Origin: Psychrobacter sp. P2G3
GTDB taxonomy: Bacteria; Pseudomonadota; Gammaproteobacteria; Pseudomonadales; Moraxellaceae
Length of the DNA stretch: 64,000 bases
Direction of reading: 5' to 3'
Assembly (NCBI RefSeq): GCF_001593285.1
Contig: NZ_CP012529.1
Coordinates: 992,001-1,056,000 of the forward strand
Positions 8,739-18,396 of the stretch are shown in pieces. The notes below the pieces were generated by a model. The model was not told where the DNA came from. It saw only the letters and a list, made by a program, of their open reading frames with translations, and did not search any database. Each line of letters begins with the position of its first letter. Positions within the stretch are counted from its first letter, which is position 1. The translations under genes were made by a program, and so were the position numbers.

Positions 8739-10526
8739 ATGTCCGCTCAGCAGTATTCGATAGTGATTGATTTACGTTGGTGTCTTGATGAACTATTGGC
8801 AGATAGGGTGATTGACCAGCGTGGCTATAATTTGGTGATTACTAGTCGCCGTGATAAGGCGCAGCATCCGCTACTGACGATTAGTGAATTTGGTTTGCCA
8901 AATGGTCATGCGCTTGATAATAAGCCTGAGAATAAATTAACACTGGCATGGCTCAATCAATGGCTGGCAGCCAAAGCAGATATGCCAATCGTGCGTATTG
9001 ACCCGTTAAAGGTTGATGTGCCGGCAGTGACGCAGCTGATGTCTTTTGAGTATGCGCGCTTGCAGCATATTTTGCCGATTGAAGTGACGCTTGATGAGGT
9101 AGTTATCGGTACCGATCAGCCGTTTTATACGGATTGGCACTCAAATATCGAAAAAATCATCAAATCTAAAAGCTATCGTACGGTCTATATTAATCCTGAG
9201 CAGATTAATCGTTATCGGCAAGAGTTCTATCAAGTCACGCAAGCGATTGCCGGGGCGAATAGTATCCATAAGCGTGCGGCAGCTGATGTGACCAATGTTG
9301 AAGCCTTATTACAACTGGGCGACAATACCAATCCAGATGCCAACGATCAACATATCGTCAAAGTCGTCGATTGGTTACTGCAGTATGCCTTTGAGCAGCG
9401 CGCGAGTGATATTCATTTAGAGCCGCGCCGTGAGACGGGAAAAGTGCGCTTTCGAATTGATGGCGTGCTGCATACTGTTTATGAGATGCCACTGGCGATT
9501 ATAGTAGCGGTGACCGCACGTGTTAAAATTTTAGGACGTCTTAATGTCGCAGAAAAACGCAAACCGCAAGATGGTCGCCTAAAGACACGTACCCATAACG
9601 GGATGGAAACCGAGCTGCGTCTGTCTACCATGCCGACTGCTTTTGGCGAAAAGCTGGTCATGCGCGTATTTGACCCAGAAGTGTTGGTGCGCTCGTTTGC
9701 TCAGCTTGGTTTGTCGGGTAAGCAGCTTGAGACTTGGCATGAGCTGACGGCACATCCAAACGGCATTATTTTGGTCACCGGTCCGACGGGTTCTGGTAAA
9801 ACTACCACCTTATACAGTACGCTTAAGCAGCTAGCGACGGAGCAGGTCAACGTCTGTACTATCGAAGATCCTATTGAGATGATTGAGCCAGCCTTTAACC
9901 AAATGCAGGTCAATGCAGGCGTGGATTTGCACTTCGCTGATGGTATCCGCTCCTTGATGCGTCAAGACCCAGACATCATTATGGTCGGTGAGATTCGAGA
10001 TGCTGAAACTGCTAATATGGCAGTGCAGGCATCCTTAACTGGACACTTGGTACTCTCGACTTTGCATACCAATGATGCGCCCAGTTCAATCACTCGCTTA
10101 CACGATTTAGGGATTCAGCCGTTTTTGACTTCGGCAACTATCTTGGGCGTGATGGCGCAGCGCTTGTTACGTACATTATGTCTACATTGCAAGCAAGCAG
10201 TTGATGTTACGCCAGATAGCGAGATAGCTATTCAGTGGCAGGAGTTGGTACAGCCTTGGCGCGCTGCTGTGCCAGCACAAATTTATACGGCGCAGGGCTG
10301 TGAGCACTGTCGCCATACAGGTTATCAAGGCCGTGTCGGTCTGTACGAGATCATGCCATTGTCGAATGAACTAAAAAAGCTGGTAGCCGCTGATGCCAAT
10401 TTGGATACGCTCAAACAACAAGCGTACCGAGAAGGCGTGCAACCATTGCGCCTATCTGGGGCGAAGCGCATTAGTGAAGGGGTGACGACCATAGAAGAGG
10501 TGATGCGCGTTGTGCCGTTGCATTGA
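8739..10526 (+). CDS. gspE: Type II secretion ATPase GspE (GspE/PulE family)
   Basis: This cytoplasmic ATPase would power the type II secretion pseudopilus. Of its 595 residues the C-terminal two thirds carry Walker A GPTGSGKT (348-355), the Asp box CTIEDPIE (373-380), Walker B DPDIIMVGEIRD (410-421), the His box LSTLHTND (439-446) and the zinc-binding CLHC (481-484) and CEHC (521-524) pairs. The N-terminal region is diverged, as usual. PilB-type pilus ATPases share these motifs. I favour GspE because gspHIJK lie 2 kb downstream and no pilC/pilD neighbours are seen. The inner-membrane and outer-membrane secretion genes are not in this window. Confidence 0.85.
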   Translation: MSAQQYSIVIDLRWCLDELLADRVIDQRGYNLVITSRRDKAQHPLLTISEFGLPNGHALDNKPENKLTLAWLNQWLAAKADMPIVRIDPLKVDVPAVTQLMSFEYARLQHILPIEVTLDEVVIGTDQPFYTDWHSNIEKIIKSKSYRTVYINPEQINRYRQEFYQVTQAIAGANSIHKRAAADVTNVEALLQLGDNTNPDANDQHIVKVVDWLLQYAFEQRASDIHLEPRRETGKVRFRIDGVLHTVYEMPLAIIVAVTARVKILGRLNVAEKRKPQDGRLKTRTHNGMETELRLSTMPTAFGEKLVMRVFDPEVLVRSFAQLGLSGKQLETWHELTAHPNGIILVTGPTGSGKTTTLYSTLKQLATEQVNVCTIEDPIEMIEPAFNQMQVNAGVDLHFADGIRSLMRQDPDIIMVGEIRDAETANMAVQASLTGHLVLSTLHTNDAPSSITRLHDLGIQPFLTSATILGVMAQRLLRTLCLHCKQAVDVTPDSEIAIQWQELVQPWRAAVPAQIYTAQGCEHCRHTGYQGRVGLYEIMPLSNELKKLVAADANLDTLKQQAYREGVQPLRLSGAKRISEGVTTIEEVMRVVPLH

Positions 10527-10689
10527 TTACATTAAAAATCAGCTTTGATCAGTACGTGTCTAAAGCACACTTGAAAAATACTCTTTTCACTGCAATTAAC
10601 ACTAGTACAACTTGAATGCTTTATCCGAATATTTTTTGTCTGCAAAATTACTATAACTTATCTAAAAAATTACTATAACGAGATTGTTT

Positions 10690-11478
10690 ATGTTTACTGA
10701 TAGCCACTGCCATCTAAACCGTCTGGATTTAACAAAGTATGATGGTCAATTATCCGGCGCGATAGCTGCTATGAAAGAGGCCAATGTCACCCGTGCGATG
10801 GCAATTATGTGTGATTTTGCTGAATATGATGAGATTGCCAATATCGTCAGCACCTACGGTGATGAAACCTTAAATTTAGGCATGAGCGTGGGCATCCATC
10901 CTTGTGAAGATATTGGCGTATTGCAATCAGCGACGGTCGAGCGTTTGCTAGAGACCGCTGACGCTGAGCACGTTTGGGCAATAGGGGAGACGGGGCTGGA
11001 TTATTACTGGTCGACAGAAAATAAAAAAGAGCAACAAGCAAGCCTTGCGCGTCATATTCATGCCAGCCAAAGTTTGAAGAAACCGCTGGTCGTACATATG
11101 CGTGATGCCAAAGAGGACACTATCGATATCTTAAAAGCGGAAGGTGCAGAACATGGCATTATTCACTGCTTTACCGAAGATTGGGACACGGCAAAACGTG
11201 CGCTGGATTTAGGGTTTTATATCTCATTCTCAGGTATTGTTAGCTTTAAGAGCGCGCAAAATATTAAAGAGGCTGCGCAAAATATGCCTAGGGATAGAAT
11301 ACTTATCGAAACTGATAGTCCGTATCTAGCTCCTGTGCCAAAACGTGGCCGACCTAATGAGCCAGCATATGTTCCTTATGTCGCTAGCTGTATTGCCGAT
11401 ATGTATGGCTGTAGTAGCGATGAAGTCGGTGCACTGACTGCAAAAAACTTTGAAAATTTACTGGCACAGTATCATTAA
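10690..11478 (+). CDS. TatD-family metal-dependent DNase/hydrolase
   Basis: The 262-residue product has the TatD family pattern: DSHCHL with the metal-binding HxH at the start, the GETGLDYYW segment, HMRDA, HCFTED and the C-terminal IETDSPYLAP. In characterised homologues this TIM-barrel enzyme is a 3'-5' exonuclease or 3'-repair phosphodiesterase with two metals. I start at the ATG at 10690 rather than the TTG two codons upstream. It is about the length of E. coli YcfH. It lies between gspE and a TetR gene with no operon signal. Confidence 0.9.
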   Translation: MFTDSHCHLNRLDLTKYDGQLSGAIAAMKEANVTRAMAIMCDFAEYDEIANIVSTYGDETLNLGMSVGIHPCEDIGVLQSATVERLLETADAEHVWAIGETGLDYYWSTENKKEQQASLARHIHASQSLKKPLVVHMRDAKEDTIDILKAEGAEHGIIHCFTEDWDTAKRALDLGFYISFSGIVSFKSAQNIKEAAQNMPRDRILIETDSPYLAPVPKRGRPNEPAYVPYVASCIADMYGCSSDEVGALTAKNFENLLAQYH

Positions 11479-11747
11479 AATCGTTATGCTATGACCAGTC
11501 AGTCATTAATTGTATAGTCCTATTACTGCGTAAAGAGCTATTAAGCTCTAAAACGTAAGCGTATGATTATCAATGACTATTAAGCAAACGTAAGCAATGT
11601 AAGCATAGCCACTATTTATATCATAGTCCCTTATAGCCCTTTATAGTCTTCGTGCAGTTCTCATACCGTCATTGCCGACTCACTATCTATCGCACTGTCA
11701 TAGCAATAGGGTCATATGCTTAGTCTTGTCAGGTTTTAGGAGAGGTT

Positions 11748-12437
11748 ATGAGTCGTCAACATCAGTTTAAAGCTCGCGAAGAGAATATCTTAGCGATGGC
11801 TGAACAATTATTACTTGAGTCAGGCGACGGTGATATCACTTTAGACAGTTTGGCCGATCAATTGGATTTGGCAAAAGGTACGCTATATAAGCATTTTTCG
11901 AGTAAAGATGAGCTTTATTTACGTATTATCATTCGTTATGAAGAGCAACTTTTTGAGATAAATCGTATTGATGATTGCCCGTCAGCAGGGATTGCGCGAA
12001 TGATATTTCAGCAACTGTTCAATCCCCAAAAAGCCATGCTGCTCAATCAAATAGAGGAACGTTTGGCTGCTTCGGTGACCGGTCTCAACCGTCTATTCGG
12101 TGAGCTATACGATATTCGCCGCCAGCGTATGAAGCGTTTGCTCGATATAATCAGTATTTATCTAAAAGATGAGCGTAGCAGCTTAAGCACCCGTGATTAT
12201 CTGTCCTCCATTTGGGCGATGGGTCAAGGTGGAGCAGGACTGTTGAATTCCAGTTTCTATCAGCGTTATTTAGGTCGTCGTGATACTTTACGTTATGTTT
12301 TTGTGCAGCAAATGCTTGAATTGCCCAGTCATTACCCAGCTGATGAGATAGATCAACATGCATTGGATGAGGACATGCAAGAGTTGGTTGAGCAAATTGA
12401 AACTGAATCAGAAGAACATCGTAATGCGACTTACTGA
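11748..12437 (+). CDS. TetR/AcrR-family transcriptional regulator
   Basis: The 229-residue protein has a typical N-terminal TetR helix-turn-helix (about residues 12-58, ITLDSLADQLDLAKGTLYKH then FSSKDEL) and a divergent all-helical ligand domain. A good AGGAG ribosome binding site precedes the ATG. It stands alone between tatD and the pseudopilin operon. Its target is unknown; the ligand domain gives no clue that I recognise. Confidence 0.88.
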   Translation: MSRQHQFKAREENILAMAEQLLLESGDGDITLDSLADQLDLAKGTLYKHFSSKDELYLRIIIRYEEQLFEINRIDDCPSAGIARMIFQQLFNPQKAMLLNQIEERLAASVTGLNRLFGELYDIRRQRMKRLLDIISIYLKDERSSLSTRDYLSSIWAMGQGGAGLLNSSFYQRYLGRRDTLRYVFVQQMLELPSHYPADEIDQHALDEDMQELVEQIETESEEHRNATY

Positions 12438-12635
12438 TAGGGTGTACTTTTACTGATAGCATAGATTAAGATTGGTAGGTTGTAAGAATTGCTTTTATAA
12501 TTTTTAAAAGTAACTTGCCAATTTTTAATCATGTTGATTTGATCTTTTTATGATTATGCTGAAAAATGACCTAGGTTTATAATAATTACTTCTTACTCCC
12601 ATTCTACGTATTATATTGTTGATAGTAGGTACACC

Positions 12636-13538
12636 ATGCCGATCACTGCCAAGACTCAGTCCAGCTCAGTGGTCGAGCACGCTTTTTGCCCCACAAAAAG
12701 TAAGCTAACTAATCTAAATAATGACACAGCTATAAAATTCAGTCATCGCTGTTGTCAGACTCCTAAGCATTTTCAAGAAAGCTGTTCGCAAAAAAAACAG
12801 CTCCAAGAAAACCATCACCGAGCACTTTCTAATCGAGTAATACCTAGTCGAATACTTCCCACAAAGTTCGCATTATCAAACTTACCACGTTCGCAAACAG
12901 GCTTTACCTTGGTTGAAATCATGGTAGTCATGGTTATTCTGTCTATATTCGCTGGCATGATTGCTGTGTCAGTCGGTAGTAGTGAATCCAGAAAAAACCG
13001 CGCCTTTTATGAGCATCTTACTGACTCATTAAGTTATGTCAGACTACTGGCAGCTGAGCGTATGCAGCCGATGGGTCTGAGCTTGCAAGCAGACAAGCAA
13101 GGTCAAGTGACGCCCGTCATTATGAGTTTATCAAACCCTTATATCAGCTATCAGACCCAATCAGTAACGCCAAGTAACGGTGATAGTACGCCCAAAAACT
13201 CAATGGAGTTGTCTGCAGACTTGTCCGGTATGTCAGGGGCTAATGGAGAAAGTCAACCAACTCCTAGCTGGGAGCTGGAATCGGAAGTCACGTTGCCAGA
13301 AATGCCAGCTGGGGTCAGCTTAAGCATTCAAAGTCTGCAGGCGAATAATGCGTCAGGGCTAGAGTCTGCCCAAACTTTACAACCTTGGTTTAATGGCCAA
13401 GTAGTGCCGCAAGTATTGTGGTTTGGTACTGGGCAGGCAACTCCTGTCACGATTGAGGTGCGTCATCAGTCGCGATTAGTCGGAGAAGTCATCACTATTA
13501 TGCCGGATGGCAGTATGACTATAGGGCAGGGGCTGTAG
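12636..13538 (+). CDS. gspH: Type II secretion minor pseudopilin GspH, with an unusually long N-terminal leader
   Basis: The prepilin peptidase motif G89-FTLVE94 followed by a hydrophobic helix (IMVVMVILSIFAGMIAVSV) marks a pseudopilin. The later FYEHLTDSLSYVRLLAAERM region fits GspH. The leader before the cleavage Gly is 89 residues, against about 6-10 in most GspH. It is polar and basic, rich in His/Ser/Lys/Asn. Between the first ATG and the motif I find only one GTG (near 12669) and no other good ATG, GTG or TTG start. The leader must therefore be at least about 78 residues if no frameshift is present. It is first in the gspHIJK operon, three bases ahead of gspI. Confidence 0.85.
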   Translation: MPITAKTQSSSVVEHAFCPTKSKLTNLNNDTAIKFSHRCCQTPKHFQESCSQKKQLQENHHRALSNRVIPSRILPTKFALSNLPRSQTGFTLVEIMVVMVILSIFAGMIAVSVGSSESRKNRAFYEHLTDSLSYVRLLAAERMQPMGLSLQADKQGQVTPVIMSLSNPYISYQTQSVTPSNGDSTPKNSMELSADLSGMSGANGESQPTPSWELESEVTLPEMPAGVSLSIQSLQANNASGLESAQTLQPWFNGQVVPQVLWFGTGQATPVTIEVRHQSRLVGEVITIMPDGSMTIGQGL

Positions 13539-13541
13539 CAG

Positions 13542-14042
13542 ATGACGAAGAAATATAATTATAAGTACAAACCAACAACACATATTAAAAATCGTAGCGC
13601 ATATCAAATTCCATTTTCAAAGCGTGAGGGTGGGTTTACACTGATTGAAGTGATGGTGGCACTCGCCATATTAGCAGTGGTCGCCGTTGCCGCTAGCCGT
13701 GCCAGTAGTGCATATCTGAACTCGGTTGAGGTATTACGTACGCGTACGCTTGCACACTTTGTGGCACAAAACGCCGCGGCTGATTTGCGGATTCAAGAGT
13801 CGTGGTTGACGGCCAATAGCACGCAAACGATGGATGCCCAAGGCCGCGCGTGGCAAGTAGCCATGACTGTCAATAGCACTTTGACGCCAGCGTTAAAGGA
13901 AGTGAATATCAGTGTTGCCCCTATTATCGATGGGCAAGTGCGCTCAGCGGTAACGGATATCAATGTGATCCTAGGCAATGCAGAGCAAGACGTCGGTAGT
14001 TTAGATTTGGGTAGCTTAAATCCAAATGGAGGCAACCCGTGA
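13542..14042 (+). CDS. gspI: Type II secretion minor pseudopilin GspI
   Basis: The 166-residue protein has the pseudopilin motif G31-FTLIE36 followed by the hydrophobic segment VMVALAILAVVAVAA. The C-terminal domain matches GspI in size and in its short beta-strand region after VEVLRTRTLAHFVAQNAA. The leader is 31 residues, longer than usual though less extreme than in GspH. In the family GspI nucleates the GspH-I-J-K tip complex of the pseudopilus. Its stop TGA overlaps the GTG start of gspJ (GTGA), suggesting coupled translation. Confidence 0.9.
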   Translation: MTKKYNYKYKPTTHIKNRSAYQIPFSKREGGFTLIEVMVALAILAVVAVAASRASSAYLNSVEVLRTRTLAHFVAQNAAADLRIQESWLTANSTQTMDAQGRAWQVAMTVNSTLTPALKEVNISVAPIIDGQVRSAVTDINVILGNAEQDVGSLDLGSLNPNGGNP

Positions 14043-14845
14043 GGCAGCAGCGCGGCTTTACCTTACTTGAGCTCATGGTAGCGATGGTGATATTTGCGAT
14101 GCTTGCGGTCGCAGGGTGGCAAGTATTTGATGGGGTCAACCGTGCTCGCGAACGGGCGCAGTTTCATGCCGATCAGCTGGCGGTCTTACAGTATGCGTAT
14201 TTGCAATTGCAACAAGATATGGGTCAAGTCCTTGCTTATCAAGCACCTTCTACGCAAAATAGTAGCGCGAACGGCTCCAACCTGAACGCCAATACCAATG
14301 GCAACACTAATGGCAATGATACTAATAGCGCTCAAGACTCTATAGCTGCTGAACCCTTTATGAGCTTAGATGGTGAGCAGCTTAGCTTTGTGCGTTTTGC
14401 TGATCCTGATCCACGCTACCAAACCAGTCCAAGCTTGCAGCGTGTTGACTATATCTTTGCAGATGAGCGTCTTATCCGTCGACAATACAACAGTATCCAA
14501 GGTGGGGCTGATAGCGTCAGCTTAGATACGGTGCTTCTTAACGGTGTCACAGCAGGGCGCTGGCAGGCCTACTTACCTGAGGTGAGTAATAATTTCCCTA
14601 GCGCAGATAACCAATTTGGTAATAATGAGAACAATAATAGCGATAACTCTGCTATTGATAAGCCGGAAACTGTCTTACTTCCTAAAGGGGTAGGGATGAG
14701 TTTTACTTATCAAGATATGCCGATTACTTGGCAATGGGCCCTCGCACCACAATCTCTACCAAATAATAGCAATAGCGGTGCTGGTAATGAGAATAACAAC
14801 GGCAATAATGAAAATAACTCTGATAACATGACAAATGGTCAATAA
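14039..14845 (+). CDS. gspJ: Type II secretion minor pseudopilin GspJ (GTG start)
   Basis: The gene starts with GTG overlapping the gspI stop, with a GGAGG-like site just upstream. The leader is short and normal: MRQQR-G6-FTLLE11 then a hydrophobic helix (LMVAMVIFAMLAVAGW). The central part (LSFVRFADPDPRYQTSPSLQ, VDYIFADERLIRRQYNS) fits GspJ. Three Asn/Ser/Gly-rich low-complexity stretches interrupt or end the chain, at about residues 75-100, 185-205 and 240-268. Such loops are common in this genome's proteins and make it longer than typical GspJ. Confidence 0.9.
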   Translation: MRQQRGFTLLELMVAMVIFAMLAVAGWQVFDGVNRARERAQFHADQLAVLQYAYLQLQQDMGQVLAYQAPSTQNSSANGSNLNANTNGNTNGNDTNSAQDSIAAEPFMSLDGEQLSFVRFADPDPRYQTSPSLQRVDYIFADERLIRRQYNSIQGGADSVSLDTVLLNGVTAGRWQAYLPEVSNNFPSADNQFGNNENNNSDNSAIDKPETVLLPKGVGMSFTYQDMPITWQWALAPQSLPNNSNSGAGNENNNGNNENNSDNMTNGQ

Positions 14846-14857
14846 TAGGAGGCGCTT

Positions 14858-15916
14858 ATGACAATGACAGCAGACTCCCAGCGCGGTGTGGCACTATTGA
14901 CCATTTTACTTTTGGTTGTCAGTATTACAGTAGTAGCAGGTGCAATGCTTGCTAGTCAGAAAATCGCCATTCGCCGCAGTGGCTTATTGTTTAATCAAGA
15001 TCAACTACTACAAGACATCGAGGCCGGTCAGCAGTTAGCAATTACCATTATTCGCGCTGATGATAAGCTGAATGATACCGATAGCGCACAAGATATTTGG
15101 GCACAGCCGATGCCGCCTTATACTTTAGGGGTGCATAGCATCACTATGGAGCTACGTGATGAGGCTAGCCGCTTTAACATCAATAATCTTTATCATGATG
15201 GCACAGCCGATACCAATGCATTAGCGGTGTTTCAGCGTTTATTGACACAGTTAAATCTAGAGCCTGAAATTGCTATTGCGGTGCTTGATTGGCAAGATGC
15301 AGACAACGAAGTCTATAACGATGGCGGTGATGAGAGTGTCTTATATAGCCAGTCAGCAAGTAGCAGCGCCAATAAAACTCTGCCCAATCAGCCATTGGTT
15401 AGTATAGACCAGCTCCAAGAAGTACGCGGGGTCAGCGCTGAGACCTTGGCAATCTTACGACCGTATATTACCGCAGTGCCTTACTTTTTACCTACCAATG
15501 TCAATACGGCAAGCCCTGTATTGCTCGCTGCGCTGATGGATGAGGTGACCCCAAAACAAATGCAAACGCTGACAGATCTGCGTGCACAACAAGTATTAGC
15601 ATCTGTTGATGATCTATGGCAATTGCCACCGTTTATTAGTATGGGCACTGAAGAGCGTAAAGGAATGGACTCATTATTAGCGGTGGATACTCGAGCATTC
15701 AGAGCTCTTATCACCGCCACTGATAGCACCGGTGTAGGTGCAGCACGGCAACGTTTTGCGACAGTATTAATTAGCAAAACGAGCGCTAGCAGCGACGATG
15801 ATAGGGATGATAATAACAATGGCAACAATAACAATGCTAGTGAAAGCAATAATAATGAGGCTAAGACAGTAGAAGTAATATCACAGCGCTTATGGGCATT
15901 CCGTCCTAGCTTTTAA
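14858..15916 (+). CDS. gspK: Type II secretion minor pseudopilin GspK
   Basis: GspK caps the pseudopilus tip. The 352-residue protein starts with a short leader ending RG10, then VALLTILLLVVSITVVAGAM. It lacks Glu at mature position 5 (Thr here), which is the known peculiarity of GspK. The long helical domain with NVNTASPVLLAAL and the earlier SIDQLQEVRGVSAETLAILRP-like helix-hairpin segments fits the family. A strong AGGAGG site precedes the ATG. The C-terminal 40 residues include an Asp/Asn-rich low-complexity stretch. It is last in the gspHIJK operon. Confidence 0.9.
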   Translation: MTMTADSQRGVALLTILLLVVSITVVAGAMLASQKIAIRRSGLLFNQDQLLQDIEAGQQLAITIIRADDKLNDTDSAQDIWAQPMPPYTLGVHSITMELRDEASRFNINNLYHDGTADTNALAVFQRLLTQLNLEPEIAIAVLDWQDADNEVYNDGGDESVLYSQSASSSANKTLPNQPLVSIDQLQEVRGVSAETLAILRPYITAVPYFLPTNVNTASPVLLAALMDEVTPKQMQTLTDLRAQQVLASVDDLWQLPPFISMGTEERKGMDSLLAVDTRAFRALITATDSTGVGAARQRFATVLISKTSASSDDDRDDNNNGNNNNASESNNNEAKTVEVISQRLWAFRPSF

Positions 15917-15972
15917 TGACTAATACCATTAATGAGAAGCAGCTAATGCATTATCAATCATTTAATGCACTA

Positions 15973-16653
15973 TCAATCATTAAGCTGAGTTTCTTCGCTC
16001 GATTTCCAGTTATAAGCACCATAAAATAGCATTTGTGCTTGACGGGTACAATTGTGTAGCATCAGCTGTTTTTTATCTTCAATTTCTGCTGAATCAACTT
16101 CATCGTCATGCTCTTCAGAATAAGTCAGCTCTAACCAATCGATAATCCAAGAGAAAAACATATTAACCCCCGCCTCAGCGAGCAACCGGCGGTCATAAGC
16201 ATTGATATGAGTAAAAGCAGGCTGTAAAGCTAGATCTTCTCCTAGTATTTTCCCATGCATCTTTATCAGATCGCTAATAGCTTTACGGACAGCTTCTGAG
16301 CCACCAAAGCGTTCACTGACCAAAAACTGCCAATAACGTGGCTGCGCGCTCACGGTTTGTAAAAATAGCTGAATACTCTTGGCAATCTGACGATCAAAAC
16401 TGCGTTTACGGCCAATCTGTAGGCCATCACGCAACGTAGCAAGCGTACCACCTAACTCTTCAACAACTAATGCCTCGCCCAACGATTCCATACCATCAAA
16501 ATGGCGGTAAAATGCGGTCGGCACCACGCCAACCTCACGAGTTACTTGTCTAAGACTGATAGAGCTAAAAGATTGCCCAGTGATACATAAGTCTAGCACT
16601 GCATTAAAAAATGCGCGCCGAGTTTGAAGCTTTTTTTGTTCGCGACTGCTCAT
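15973..16653 (-). CDS. TetR-family regulator resembling FabR (unsaturated fatty acid repressor)
   Basis: The N-terminus reads REQKKLQTRRAFFNAVLDL, then SISLRQVTREVGVVPTAFYRHF, very close in pattern to the DNA-binding domain of E. coli FabR and Pseudomonas DesT. The tail (LHNCTRQAQMLFYGAYNW) parallels the FabR C-terminus. In relatives such proteins sense the balance of unsaturated and saturated acyl-CoA/ACP and repress desaturase or fab genes. No lipid gene is adjacent, and it lies downstream of dgt on the same strand with a gap of about 110 bp. Family membership is firm, the exact target inferred. Confidence 0.82.
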   Translation of the reverse strand: MSSREQKKLQTRRAFFNAVLDLCITGQSFSSISLRQVTREVGVVPTAFYRHFDGMESLGEALVVEELGGTLATLRDGLQIGRKRSFDRQIAKSIQLFLQTVSAQPRYWQFLVSERFGGSEAVRKAISDLIKMHGKILGEDLALQPAFTHINAYDRRLLAEAGVNMFFSWIIDWLELTYSEEHDDEVDSAEIEDKKQLMLHNCTRQAQMLFYGAYNWKSSEETQLND

Positions 16654-16761
16654 AATATTTCAAAATTACCTAATAGATGTTTATCATACTCATTTCAACG
16701 CAAAAATACGAATGAAATCCCTAGTTATGATGGATAAGATGGATATTGGATGGTGAATTTA

Positions 16762-18210
16762 CTAGACCATCGTACCCCAATGACCTTGCAACTCCTGCGC
16801 CAACCTATAAGCTTCATGATCGTTCATGCCAGTAATAAAATCTAAAATATTTAGAATGTTATGATAAATATTATCGGATAGTACCCGCCGATGCTCATCA
16901 AGATGCGGCTGTAGCAAGCTTAAGAGGCGCTGCTGCTCAAACGGTTTTGGTGCGTCCGCAAGGGCTGTCCAAGCCAGTGGCATAAATGCATCAAGGAGAC
17001 GATGCAAGCATTGATTGGCCATCAGCTCCATACGTACTTTACTGGGATGATTAAATATTTGTTCGCGGGCCAACTGCTTGGCTTGGGTAATGCCATTTTG
17101 TACAGTGGGCTCGCAATGATTAAATAAGCTACCTGTGAGTGTGCCAGCAAGCATAGCGCTAGAGTTGGCAACAAAGGCATCGGTTACCGTATTAACCAAG
17201 CGCATCATGGCCCGAGCACGTAGAGCTGCTAGCTGTTGTCTGACGGAAACTTGCGGTGGCAAAGCGATAGGCAATGCAATGGTATCAGAGCGTTCACCGA
17301 TCAGCTCATAAAGGATGGCTGCTACATCGCTATAACTCAGCATGTTTAGATGAATACCATCCTCTAAGTCTATCAATGCATAGCAAATATCGTCTGCCGC
17401 TTCAAGTAGATAAGCGAGTGGATGACGCGCAAAGCCATCATGCTGCTGCGAGCGCGGCAAATGCAAACAGTCTGCCAATTGCTCCAACTGCGCAGCTTCA
17501 CTATAAAAGCAGCCAAATTTCTGCACGTTGGTCGTCGGTAAGTTTTTGTTAACATCCTCATTCTTCTGGTCGCTGTTTATTGAATTGCTATGCGTTGCTA
17601 GCCACGGATACTTCATAAACGCGCCCAAAGTTGCGCAGGTCAGACGCATACCGCCCTTATCTGGATGATGCTCATTACGCGCTAGCAGTCGAAACCCTTG
17701 TGCATTGCCTTCATAAGCCAGCAAGTCCAATTGCTCATTGCTGCTCAAATGCTGCAAGATTGGTTGACGATCTGGATGAATAAACCAATCACGGATAGCA
17801 TACTCACCAGCGTGACCGAAAGGTGGGTTGCCGATATCATGGGCAAGGCATGCTGCTTGTACAATCACCCCGACATCAGCTGGCGACACGCCTGCTGGCA
17901 GTCCGTTATCCAGTTTGTCATGCAATTTTTCTGCTGCCATTATCCCTAGCGAGCGTCCAATACAAGAAACCTCAAGCGAATGAGTTAAGCGCGTATGGAT
18001 ACCTAGTTGATTGGTGAGTGGGTGAACTTGGGTTTTTTGATTCAGCTGACGAAAGGAATGTGAAAATACCAAGCGATCGTAGTCTTTATGAAAGGAGGAG
18101 CGAGCACTGTCTTGGATAGGTGCTTTTTTCACACTGCCTAAACGCTGTGCGGTAAATAATTGTGCCCAATGATCGGCTGGAGTCTGTGGCTTCTTAAAAT
18201 GAGCGACCAT
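16762..18210 (-). CDS. dgt: Deoxyguanosinetriphosphate triphosphohydrolase (dGTPase)
   Basis: This HD-domain enzyme hydrolyses dGTP to deoxyguanosine and triphosphate, affecting dNTP pools and phage resistance in characterised cases. Motifs are FHKDYDRLVFSHSFRQLNQK, THSLEV (His77), the HD pair His124-Asp125 in CLAHDIGNPPFGHAGE, and the later DDICYALIDLEDG. At 482 residues it is close to E. coli Dgt. It lies upstream of the FabR-like gene on the minus strand. Confidence 0.93.
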   Translation of the reverse strand: MVAHFKKPQTPADHWAQLFTAQRLGSVKKAPIQDSARSSFHKDYDRLVFSHSFRQLNQKTQVHPLTNQLGIHTRLTHSLEVSCIGRSLGIMAAEKLHDKLDNGLPAGVSPADVGVIVQAACLAHDIGNPPFGHAGEYAIRDWFIHPDRQPILQHLSSNEQLDLLAYEGNAQGFRLLARNEHHPDKGGMRLTCATLGAFMKYPWLATHSNSINSDQKNEDVNKNLPTTNVQKFGCFYSEAAQLEQLADCLHLPRSQQHDGFARHPLAYLLEAADDICYALIDLEDGIHLNMLSYSDVAAILYELIGERSDTIALPIALPPQVSVRQQLAALRARAMMRLVNTVTDAFVANSSAMLAGTLTGSLFNHCEPTVQNGITQAKQLAREQIFNHPSKVRMELMANQCLHRLLDAFMPLAWTALADAPKPFEQQRLLSLLQPHLDEHRRVLSDNIYHNILNILDFITGMNDHEAYRLAQELQGHWGTMV

Positions 18211-18298
18211 AATCTATAATCCATTATTTATTATCGTTTTTTAAAATATGCATTGTAAAAATGTGCGATGTTTTTCAGCGCTGGTTAAATCAGTATAA

Positions 18299-18329
18299 TA
18301 AAAAAAGCCAGCACAAAGGCTGACTTTTG
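18299..18329 (-). terminator. Intrinsic terminator downstream of ychF
   Basis: On the minus strand an 8-bp stem with one mismatch (AAGTCAGC/GCTGGCTT) is followed by a run of seven T. It lies about 70 bp after the ychF stop. Confidence 0.7.
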
Positions 18330-18396
18330 GTTGTTCTATGCTAAGACTGTGTAAGCAAGGTATCAAGTAAAAGAAATACTTAAACCATCAGAAGGC

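Noticed and set aside
11534..11550. Small palindrome AGAGCT-ATTA-AGCTCT after tatD
   Set aside because: Short, with no T-run, and no gene arrangement that would make it an operator.
12151..12462. Antisense frame of about 100 codons over the TetR gene
   Set aside because: Overlaps a clear TetR gene on the opposite strand and shows no domain or ribosome binding site.
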